Assembly (NCBI GenBank): GCA_022484595.1
Contig: JAKVLB010000009.1
Coordinates: 1-64,000, forward strand
DNA: 64,000 nucleotides
From: Mageeibacillus sp.
Lineage (GTDB): Bacteria > Bacillota > Clostridia > Saccharofermentanales > Saccharofermentanaceae
Direction of reading: 5' to 3'
A program made the position numbers and the translations under genes. Every line of letters begins with the position of its first letter. Position 1 is the first letter of the stretch. Under the pieces are notes generated by a model, which saw only the letters and a list, made by a program, of their open reading frames with translations, was not told where the DNA came from and searched no databases. Below are positions 10,339 to 18,556 of this stretch, piece by piece.

Positions 10339-10413
10339 GGCCCCATGGTCAAGTGGTTAAGACGGCGCCCTCTCACGGCGCAATCAGCGGTTCGAATCCG
10401 CTTGGGGTCACCA
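10339..10413 (+). tRNA. tRNA-Glu(CTC)
   Basis: Acceptor GGCCCCA/TGGGGTC, T-loop GGTTCGAATCC, anticodon loop CCCTCTCACGG, encoded CCA. Confidence 0.93.
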
Positions 10414-10420
10414 GCAATAT

Positions 10421-10452
10421 GCCCGGAACACTTATGTTCCGGGCTTTTTTTC
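10421..10452 (+). terminator. Rho-independent terminator after tRNA-Glu
   Basis: GCCCGGAACA-ctta-TGTTCCGGGC followed by a T-run. Confidence 0.92.
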
Positions 10453-10611
10453 GTCCCCTTTTTCCGGCAATTCCCCTTTTTTGCCCTGTAAAAACAGCAT
10501 ATTTTGCATTAGTGCAATTCACGAAAGTCAGCATTTTGAGGGTTCGACAGTTTTACTTGTGCAAAAGTGCTGTATAAATGCAAGAAGTGCAAGAAGTGCA
10601 AACTCAATCAA

Positions 10612-10640
10612 TTGACAAACGTATGTTCTGACTATATACT
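10612..10640 (+). promoter_or_regulatory. uvrA promoter TTGACA-N17-TATACT with an embedded LexA-like box
   Basis: -35 10612-10617, -10 10635-10640; CAAACGTATGTTCT at 10616-10629 resembles the Gram-positive LexA box CGAAC-N4-GTTCG. Confidence 0.75.
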
Positions 10641-10689
10641 TCTTCCAAAGAAATTTTCAGTTGTATTTAACGGATAAGGTGCGGTTATT

Positions 10690-13600
10690 ATGGAAGAGAA
10701 TAAGTATATAAAGATTCGCGGCGCCCGCGAACATAATCTCAAGAATATTGACATAGACATTCCGAGGAAGCAGCTTGTTGTACTTACAGGTCTGTCGGGT
10801 TCCGGCAAATCGTCTCTGGCATTTGACACCATCTATGCAGAAGGCCAAAGACGCTATGTGGAGTCACTTTCCTCATATGCCAGAATGTTTATGGGACAGC
10901 TGGAGAAGCCTGATCTTGACAGTATTGAAGGTCTGTCTCCGGCAATATCAATCGATCAGAAGTCAACTGTTGTAAATCCGAGGTCAACAGTTGGAACTGT
11001 GACGGAGATATATGATTATTTCAGGCTGCTCTATGCCAGAGTAGGAGAAGCTTTCTGTCCGAAATGCGGGAAACCCATAAGGAAGCAGACGATAGACCAG
11101 ATAATCGACAGGCTTAATGGCTATGCCGAGGGAACGAGACTTATTATTTACGCTCCGATGGTACGAGGGAAGAAGGGTGAGTTCGCCAAGCTTTTCGAGT
11201 CCTTCAGGAAGTCCGGTTATGCCCGTGTAAAGGTGGACGGAATTACATATGAGCTTGACGAAGATATTCAGATCAATAAGAACAGCAAGCATGAGATTGA
11301 GGTCGTAGTTGACAGGCTTATTCTGAGACCGGACAATACAACGCGCCTCTATGATTCTTGTGAGACAGCTCTGAAGCTTTCCGACGGGCTGCTGCTTGTG
11401 GATTGTCAGACGGAAAGGCTTGATGAGGACAACCGTAAGGTATATGACACAACCGAAGAGTTTTTCTCCCAGAATATGGCTTGTCCTGATTGCGGAATAT
11501 CATTTCCTGAGATCACAACGCGGAGTTTCTCATTCAATTCACCCGAAGGCGCGTGTCCTAACTGTTCCGGAATCGGAACAATTACAAGCGTGGATCCTGA
11601 ACTTTGCATAACCAATCCGAAGCTTTCCATTAATGAAGGCGCAATCAGAACGGCAGGCTGGAATTTTGACGACCAGAAGAGCTGGGGAAGGGGTTTTATA
11701 GTTGCTTTGTCACAGAAGTACGGCTTCTCTCTCGACGAACCGTATTACAAACTTCCTTCAGATATCAAGGACATCATTCTCTATGGCAATAACAATGAGA
11801 AGATGAAGATTGACACAAAGAATTCCATGTATCCGAGAAGCGGTGATTACTATTCCGCGTGGGAAGGTCTTATCCCGAGTGTTATGAGACGCTACAGAGA
11901 ATCTATGAGTGATGATGCGAAGGCCTCATATGAGAAGTATCTCAGCATAGATACATGTCCTGTGTGCAATGGCTCGAGACTGAATCCCAACAGCCTTTCA
12001 GTCAGGATCAACGGGAAGAACATCAGCGAACTTACTGACTTGTCGGTGAGGAACATGATTCAGTTCTTTAATAACACCACGTTTTCAAGCAAGAGCCGTC
12101 AGATATCAGCACCTATTCTTCGCGAAGTGAACAGCAGACTTGCATTTCTTAATGATGTCGGTCTAGATTATATGACTCTTTCAAGATCGTCGGCGACGCT
12201 GTCGGGAGGCGAGGCACAGAGAATCAGACTTGCCACGCAGATCGGCGCAGGTCTTCAGGGCGTGCTTTATGTACTGGATGAACCTTCTATCGGTCTTCAC
12301 CAGAGGGACAATGACAAGCTTATCAATACACTGTTTAAGCTCAGAGACCTCGGGAACTCTATCCTTGTTGTAGAGCACGACGAGGATACCATGAGAGCTG
12401 CCGATTACCTTATTGATATCGGCCCGGGAGCCGGTGCATTCGGCGGTGAACTGGTTGCTTCAGGCAGTGTTGATGACATAGTAAATGAGCCAAGGTCAGT
12501 TACCGGCCAGTATCTGTCAGGCAAGAAGTTCATTCCTGTACCTTTGAACAGAAGACCGATAGACAGGAAGAGGGTTCTGACAATCAGGAATGCATGTGTA
12601 AACAACCTTAAGAATATCGATGTAAGTATTCCGTTAGGATTATTCACTGTGATTACCGGTGTGTCGGGCTCAGGCAAGTCTTCGCTTATCAATTCAACAC
12701 TTGTGCCGTATCTGTCGCACGAGCTTAACGGAGCTCGTAAGTCAAGGGTGAAGTGTGAAAGAATTACCGGTTATTCCGGTCTTGATAAGCTTATCTGTAT
12801 TGACCAGAGTCCGATCGGAAGAACGCCGAGAAGTAATCCTGCAACATACATAGGACTTTTTGACCTTATAAGAAGGCTTTTCGCTCAGACACCTGATGCC
12901 AAACAGAGAGGTTATGAGGCAGGAAGATTCAGCTTCAATACCAGGGGCGGCAGATGTGAGGCATGTTCCGGGGATGGCGTCAATAAAATTGAGATGCATT
13001 TTCTTCCGGATATCTATGTAACGTGTGATGTCTGCAAGGGCAAACGTTATAACCGTGAGACTCTTGAGGTACGATACAACGGTGCGAATATTTCCGAAGT
13101 TCTGGATATGTCTGTTGATGATGCCTGCGTATTTTTTAAGAACAACCCTGCTATCTATAAGAAAGTCAGGACATTGCAGGATGTCGGTCTCGGATACATT
13201 AAGCTTGGGCAGCCGTCAACCACATTGTCGGGCGGAGAGGCGCAGAGAATTAAGCTTGCAGCGGAATTATCACGCCGCTCAACCGGCAAGACACTCTATG
13301 TCCTTGACGAACCTACTACCGGATTGCATGTGGCTGATGTACATAAGCTGGTTGACATTTTGGAGAGACTAACAGAAAATAAGAACACTGTTGTTGTAAT
13401 TGAGCATAATCTTGATGTCATTAAGACTGCTGATTATATTATCGACATGGGTCCGGAGAGCGGAGATGACGGAGGGGAGGTCATTGCCGCCGGTACTCCC
13501 GAAGAAATATGTAAGGTTACACGGTCTTACACCGCACATTTCCTTGAGAGAGTTCTTCAGAAGGCTCGCGATAACAATCAGTATAAGGATATCTCAGCAT

Positions 13601-13692
13601 TTATTGATACTGAGAGGCTTGAAGAAGAGCAGTTAGATATATTAACCGGGCCTCGCGTCAGGCGAAGGATTACGGAAGACGGAGATGATTAA
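10690..13692 (+). CDS. uvrA: UvrABC excinuclease subunit A
   Basis: GLSGSGKSSLAFDTIYAEGQRRYVESLSSYARMF, two ABC modules, CxxC zinc motifs, TLSGGEAQRIKLA. Confidence 0.98.
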   Translation: MEENKYIKIRGAREHNLKNIDIDIPRKQLVVLTGLSGSGKSSLAFDTIYAEGQRRYVESLSSYARMFMGQLEKPDLDSIEGLSPAISIDQKSTVVNPRSTVGTVTEIYDYFRLLYARVGEAFCPKCGKPIRKQTIDQIIDRLNGYAEGTRLIIYAPMVRGKKGEFAKLFESFRKSGYARVKVDGITYELDEDIQINKNSKHEIEVVVDRLILRPDNTTRLYDSCETALKLSDGLLLVDCQTERLDEDNRKVYDTTEEFFSQNMACPDCGISFPEITTRSFSFNSPEGACPNCSGIGTITSVDPELCITNPKLSINEGAIRTAGWNFDDQKSWGRGFIVALSQKYGFSLDEPYYKLPSDIKDIILYGNNNEKMKIDTKNSMYPRSGDYYSAWEGLIPSVMRRYRESMSDDAKASYEKYLSIDTCPVCNGSRLNPNSLSVRINGKNISELTDLSVRNMIQFFNNTTFSSKSRQISAPILREVNSRLAFLNDVGLDYMTLSRSSATLSGGEAQRIRLATQIGAGLQGVLYVLDEPSIGLHQRDNDKLINTLFKLRDLGNSILVVEHDEDTMRAADYLIDIGPGAGAFGGELVASGSVDDIVNEPRSVTGQYLSGKKFIPVPLNRRPIDRKRVLTIRNACVNNLKNIDVSIPLGLFTVITGVSGSGKSSLINSTLVPYLSHELNGARKSRVKCERITGYSGLDKLICIDQSPIGRTPRSNPATYIGLFDLIRRLFAQTPDAKQRGYEAGRFSFNTRGGRCEACSGDGVNKIEMHFLPDIYVTCDVCKGKRYNRETLEVRYNGANISEVLDMSVDDACVFFKNNPAIYKKVRTLQDVGLGYIKLGQPSTTLSGGEAQRIKLAAELSRRSTGKTLYVLDEPTTGLHVADVHKLVDILERLTENKNTVVVIEHNLDVIKTADYIIDMGPESGDDGGEVIAAGTPEEICKVTRSYTAHFLERVLQKARDNNQYKDISAFIDTERLEEEQLDILTGPRVRRRITEDGDD

Positions 13693-13694
13693 TA

Positions 13695-16115
13695 ATGGCA
13701 TTATGCAGTATATGTAAGATTAGACACGCTATTGTGTTTACAAGCAGATATGAGAACGGGAAGCGTATAGATGAGGGTTTTTGTCTGAAGTGTGCTTTTG
13801 ACTCGGGAATTGCCGGAGTAACTGATATTTTCAAGGCGAGTGGCATCAATGGTGACAATATTGATGATATGAGTGACAAGATTGAGGGGCTTATCGGCTC
13901 TACAGATATGTCTGCTGATCCTACCGAATTTCTAAAGTCACTGGCAAACGGAGATTTGAGCATTGATGCGGATCTGGGCTCTGATGAAGACAGCGAAGAC
14001 TATGATTTTGATGAAGACAGCACGCCGATTGGAGTCGAGGATACTTCGGACAGGGATAACATTACAGATGGATATTCAAATCTGTTCGGACCGTCCGGTG
14101 ACAGCGATGACGATGATAAGTCTGATAATGCCTTTAACAATATCAAAAAGAAGAAACTGAAGAACCGTTCAAGACTTAAGTTCCTGAATGAGTTTGGAAC
14201 CAACCTTACCGAGAAAGCTTCTCAGGGCAAAATCGACAGGATTATCGGAAGAGACACTGAAATTGAGCGTTGCATTCAGATTCTGAACAGGAGAACCAAG
14301 AACAATCCTGTACTTATCGGCGCTCCGGGTGTCGGCAAGACAGCTGTTGCTCAGGGACTGGCTGTGAAGATTATTGAAGGAAGTGTTCCAGAGAAGCTTC
14401 TTAACATGCAGATATGGCAGCTTGATCTGCCGGCAATGGTTGCAGGAACTCAGTTCAGAGGTCAGTTCGAGAGCAGAATCAAGGGCGTAATCAACGAGGC
14501 TATCAAGGCAGAGAATATTATTCTTGTTATAGATGAGCTTCATACAATTGTTGGCGCCGGAGATGCTGAAGGTTCTACAAATGCTGCCAATATTCTCAAG
14601 CCTGCGCTTGCAAGAGGAGAGCTTCGTATTCTCGGTTCCACAACAACGGCTGAGTATAAGAAGATTGAGAAGGATTCAGCTCTGGAGCGAAGATTCCAGA
14701 AGGTGATGCTCGATGAGCCTTCCGTTGAAATGTCTATAGAGATTCTCAAAGGAATAAAGGATTACTATGAAAAGCATCACAATGTCACATATTCTGACGA
14801 AGTACTTGCTTTTGCCGTTAATGCTTCAAAGAGATATATTACTGACAGATATCTTCCGGATAAGGCAATAGACCTTATCGATGAGGCTGGATCGGCTGCA
14901 AACCTTAAGAATGTAAAGCTGGTTAAGCTCGCAAATACAAAGAAAGCTCTTGCCGCCGCCACGGAAGAACACGCCAAGCAGCTTGAGACCATGCAGAGTT
15001 CTTCTCCTGAAGAACGAACAGAAGACTATGAGAAGGCAGCCGAGCTTAAGGCTAATGTCGATAAGCTGACAAAGGAACTTGAAGCTCTTGAGAGTGATAT
15101 AACACCTGACCCGATTCAGATTGAAGACATTGCAAGAGTTGTAGAGATGTGGACAGGTATACCGCTTAAGTCTATCTCTGAAAGCGAGACCGACAAACTT
15201 ACACATCTTGAAGAGAGGCTTCATCAGCGCGTTATTGGTCAGGAAGAGGCAGTTCATGCCGTGGCTTCAGCCGTAAGACGTACTAGAGCCGGATTTACCA
15301 AGAAGCATAAGCCGACATCCTTTATTTTCGTAGGACCTACAGGAGTCGGTAAGACTGAGCTTGTAAAGGCCTTGGCTGAAGTGATGTTTGATACTGAGGA
15401 TTCACTCATCAGAATCGATATGTCAGAGTATATGGAACCGCATTCTGTCAGCAAGCTTATAGGTTCTCCTCCGGGATATGTAGGTTTTGATGATGCAGGA
15501 CAGCTTACCGAGCAGGTAAGACATAAACCATATTCGGTTATCCTTTTCGATGAGATTGAGAAGGCTCATCCGGATGTGTTCAATCTCCTGCTTCAAATGC
15601 TTGATGACGGTGTCTTGACGGACAGTCACGGTCTGCATGTCAATTTTGAGAATACGATCATAATTATGACGTCAAATGCAGGATCATCAGCAAAAGCTGC
15701 TACAATCGGTTTCTTCTCCGGAAGTTCAGAAGCGATGGAGGCGCATGTGCAGAGCGCTCTCAAGGAGCAGTTTAGGCCGGAGTTCCTAAATAGAGTTGAC
15801 GAGACCATTATTTTCAAGACACTTACGACTGAAGAGATTCGTAAGATAGTAGACATAATGATAAAGGATGTGTATCAGTCGCTTGAGTCCAAGGGAATCA
15901 AGGGAAGGCTCACGTCATCGGCGGGAGACAGACTCGCAGTTATCGGATACGATGAGAAGTATGGCGCAAGGCCGCTCAGGAAGGCTATCCGCTGCAACAT
16001 TGAAGACCCGTTGTCCGATATGCTGTTATCCGGCGCACTTAAGGATGTTTGCGAGCTTACAATTGACTATCGTGACGGGAAATTTGTTTTCGACACTATA
16101 AAGAATAAAATCTGA
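13695..16115 (+). CDS. clpE: ClpE/ClpC-type AAA+ protease ATPase with N-terminal zinc finger
   Basis: [13 protein letters not shown]...[10 protein letters not shown] (paired CxxC), two AAA+ modules ([34 protein letters not shown]). Confidence 0.85.
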   Translation: MALCSICKIRHAIVFTSRYENGKRIDEGFCLKCAFDSGIAGVTDIFKASGINGDNIDDMSDKIEGLIGSTDMSADPTEFLKSLANGDLSIDADLGSDEDSEDYDFDEDSTPIGVEDTSDRDNITDGYSNLFGPSGDSDDDDKSDNAFNNIKKKKLKNRSRLKFLNEFGTNLTEKASQGKIDRIIGRDTEIERCIQILNRRTKNNPVLIGAPGVGKTAVAQGLAVKIIEGSVPEKLLNMQIWQLDLPAMVAGTQFRGQFESRIKGVINEAIKAENIILVIDELHTIVGAGDAEGSTNAANILKPALARGELRILGSTTTAEYKKIEKDSALERRFQKVMLDEPSVEMSIEILKGIKDYYEKHHNVTYSDEVLAFAVNASKRYITDRYLPDKAIDLIDEAGSAANLKNVKLVKLANTKKALAAATEEHAKQLETMQSSSPEERTEDYEKAAELKANVDKLTKELEALESDITPDPIQIEDIARVVEMWTGIPLKSISESETDKLTHLEERLHQRVIGQEEAVHAVASAVRRTRAGFTKKHKPTSFIFVGPTGVGKTELVKALAEVMFDTEDSLIRIDMSEYMEPHSVSKLIGSPPGYVGFDDAGQLTEQVRHKPYSVILFDEIEKAHPDVFNLLLQMLDDGVLTDSHGLHVNFENTIIIMTSNAGSSAKAATIGFFSGSSEAMEAHVQSALKEQFRPEFLNRVDETIIFKTLTTEEIRKIVDIMIKDVYQSLESKGIKGRLTSSAGDRLAVIGYDEKYGARPLRKAIRCNIEDPLSDMLLSGALKDVCELTIDYRDGKFVFDTIKNKI

Positions 16116-16155
16116 TTATTTGCGAACAGACTGACTCTCAGACGGACGCATTAAT

Positions 16156-16192
16156 AAAGGCGTAACCGGAAATCCGATTACGCCTTTTGTTT
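16156..16192. terminator. Terminator between convergent genes
   Basis: AAAGGCGTAAccggaaatccgaTTACGCCTTTTGTTT hairpin. Confidence 0.8.
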
Positions 16193-16210
16193 GTTGATTC
16201 CAGGACGCTG

Positions 16211-18151
16211 TTATGTGTTCCAGTCAAAGAAGCAGCTGTTGTATCCGAAATGCGATACCGCCGATTCAGTACTTACATAAACTGTGAAGGTGAGGGACTT
16301 GCCCGCTTCGATGGTGCAGTCAACAGGTGTGCCTACAAATTCTGTTCCCGAACCCGTGAAGTCGAGGTAATCAGATTTTACTTCTGTAATCTTCTTGTTG
16401 GCATAGAAAGAGAAGTCAACTTCATTGATTGAAGCTGCAAGACTTGCATCGTCGTTGCTCTTGTTCGTAAGCTTGACGTCAAACTTGAATCCGCCGGAAG
16501 TGGTCGTGAAGTTTGAAAGCTTAGTGTCAAAATCTGTTACTGTAACTCCGCCATTGGCTGAAAGTGATGTAGTTGTGGCTTCTGTCGTCTCTTTGGTGGT
16601 TGTTTCTGCCGCAGAGGTTGTCGTTGTTTCCTGAGTTGTTGTTGTCTCATCATCGCTTGTCTCAGCAGCCTCAGAGGTCGTTGTCTCTTCCGAAGTGGAA
16701 GTTGTCTCTTCCTTGGTTGTGGCGGTTGTTGTGGCTTCGGTCGCAGTTGTTGTCTGTTCTGTCTGAGATGCTTCCGATGAAATTGTCGGTACAGTCTCCG
16801 TAAGCTTATTGCCACCGAATAAGGCAGAAATCTGCTTGGTGTTATCAAGCACGAAAACAAAAGCGATGAAAATGGCAATGATTACAACAAGCGTAATTAT
16901 TCCGCCGAGACCGGGTTCCTTAGTTCCTTTCTCTGTCTTACGACTTCTCTTCGGCTTATTAACAGTGGTAACCGCAGTGATTGTCTTCTGGTTATCGTGT
17001 GTAGCGCTCTTTGAAGCGCCTGAAGACATATCAGCAGATGCATCTACAGGCTTTGTGTTTGTTGTCCTGGAACCTGATGTATAGCCTGATGTCTGAGCAG
17101 GAGAAGCACCGCCAGGTCTCTGCGTTGCTGAAGCAGGTCTTTTTATAGGTGCTGAAGGTGTCTTTCTTTCGGCTGCAACCTGAGATGTTCTCTCAGTGTT
17201 GTAAGCGCGGCCTGAATTGGATTGAGGCCTGTTCTGTAATTGTGATTTATCGGGTGAAGCAGCTGTCGGAGCAGAAGAGGCTCTGACATTCTTAGGTGAT
17301 GAATCAGTATGAGCCTCTGTTCTTGCCGCAGCAGGCGGTGTCTGTGTCGTATTATTGACAGGATGTCCGGCTGCCGGCTTCTCAGCAGAAACTGTAGGTC
17401 GCGCTTCATGATTAATAGACCTTGAAGATGCCGGAGCTGTATCGCTGGATGCAAAACCGTTATGAGATTTTGCCGGTGAATCAGATGATACCTCATATGC
17501 TTGCTTATCTGTGCTCGAAGCAGATGCTGCAGGTGAAGCATCTGCTGCCGGAGATGTCTTTGCTGCTGCGGGGGCAACAGGTGTCTCAGAAACTGAAGCT
17601 CTATCAGGTGCAGCATGCTTAAATGCATCTACGCCTGACGCTACTGTTCCGAATGTCGCAAGCCCTTCGTCTTCTGATTCCATAGAATAAGATTCAGGTT
17701 TCTTTGTAACGGTATTCTCTGATGTAACGCTTGGAAAGTCAATATCAGAAGGCTTTGGCATATCGGGCTTTGTTGCGTTGACAAAGGGGCTTGTCTTCTT
17801 ATCTGCTTCAGATATGGCAAAGTCAATAGGCTCTGTCTTTTTTACAGCTGCTTCCGGACTTATATCTTTCTTGGCCGGTTCTTCTTTGGCAGGCGCTTTA
17901 CTTGCAGCTGCCTGTGCGCCTATAGGCTTGAATGCAGATATAGATGGGTCAAACTCGAAACTGTCAAAGTCATCCTTAATTGAATCTGTTGCGTTCGGCT
18001 TATCTTCGCTGTTCTTCAGCTTGTCACTCACAGAATTGGCCGGATCGTTAGGTTTGAAGGATACCGCAAAAGAGGATCCTACAAAATCATCGTCGCTGTT
18101 GTTCAACTTGCTGTTGTCACTGTTATTTTTCTCATTTGGATCGAATAACAT
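16211..18151 (-). CDS. Single-TM protein with long low-complexity cytoplasmic region, Thr-rich external linker and C-terminal beta-type domain
   Basis: TM GIITLVVIIAIFIAFVFVLD, then TTTATEATTTATTKEETTSTSEETTT..., then SANGGVTVTDFDTKLSNFTTTSGGFKFDVKLTNKS. Confidence 0.7.
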   Translation of the reverse strand: MLFDPNEKNNSDNSKLNNSDDDFVGSSFAVSFKPNDPANSVSDKLKNSEDKPNATDSIKDDFDSFEFDPSISAFKPIGAQAAASKAPAKEEPAKKDISPEAAVKKTEPIDFAISEADKKTSPFVNATKPDMPKPSDIDFPSVTSENTVTKKPESYSMESEDEGLATFGTVASGVDAFKHAAPDRASVSETPVAPAAAKTSPAADASPAASASSTDKQAYEVSSDSPAKSHNGFASSDTAPASSRSINHEARPTVSAEKPAAGHPVNNTTQTPPAAARTEAHTDSSPKNVRASSAPTAASPDKSQLQNRPQSNSGRAYNTERTSQVAAERKTPSAPIKRPASATQRPGGASPAQTSGYTSGSRTTNTKPVDASADMSSGASKSATHDNQKTITAVTTVNKPKRSRKTEKGTKEPGLGGIITLVVIIAIFIAFVFVLDNTKQISALFGGNKLTETVPTISSEASQTEQTTTATEATTTATTKEETTSTSEETTTSEAAETSDDETTTTQETTTTSAAETTTKETTEATTTSLSANGGVTVTDFDTKLSNFTTTSGGFKFDVKLTNKSNDDASLAASINEVDFSFYANKKITEVKSDYLDFTGSGTEFVGTPVDCTIEAGKSLTFTVYVSTESAVSHFGYNSCFFDWNT

Positions 18152-18248
18152 ATTAATGCCCTCGCTTATATTAATATTGAGGATATTTTAACACTATTAT
18201 TTTTCTATTCCGATATATTAATGATCAAAATCCGCAAATGTCTTTAAC

Positions 18249-18277
18249 TTGACATTATTCAAGCTCAATGTTAATAT
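18249..18277 (+). promoter_or_regulatory. Promoter TTGACA-N17-TAATAT for the tRNA-Leu/tRNA-fMet pair
   Basis: -35 18249-18254, -10 18272-18277, 19 bp before the tRNA. Confidence 0.75.
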
Positions 18278-18296
18278 CATTTGGCTAAGTGAACAG

Positions 18297-18382
18297 GCTC
18301 GTGTGGCGGAATGGCAGACGCAACGGACTTAAAATCCGTCGGAGTAAAATCCGTACCGGTTCAAGTCCGGTCACGAGCACCA
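18297..18382 (+). tRNA. tRNA-Leu(TAA)
   Basis: GCTCGTG/CACGAGC acceptor, long variable arm, anticodon TAA, encoded CCA. Confidence 0.93.
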
Positions 18383-18392
18383 GTAATAATAT

Positions 18393-18469
18393 CGCGGAGT
18401 GGAGCAGTTGGTAGCTTGCCGGGCTCATAACCCGGAGGTCGTGAGGTTCGAGTCCCGCCTCCGCAACCA
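18393..18469 (+). tRNA. Initiator tRNA-fMet(CAT)
   Basis: CGCGGAG...CTCCGCAACCA with unpaired C1-A72, GGG/CCC anticodon stem, loop CTCATAA. Confidence 0.93.
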
Positions 18470-18473
18470 TAAA

Positions 18474-18509
18474 GAAACAGTCATATTACGGACTGTTTCT
18501 TTTTTTTTA
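18474..18509 (+). terminator. Terminator after tRNA-fMet
   Basis: AAACAGTCatattacgGACTGTTT followed by a T-run. Confidence 0.9.
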
Positions 18510-18556
18510 ATAAATTATGTATAATAGCAGAGAAGTCCTCTCACTAGGAGGTTGTT

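Noticed and set aside
10311-10577. 88 aa plus-strand ORF
   Set aside because: Runs across the tRNA-Glu gene and its terminator; not a plausible protein gene.
17143-17628. 161 aa minus-strand ORF rich in Leu/Arg/Gln/His
   Set aside because: Out-of-frame reading of the low-complexity region of the 16211-18151 protein.
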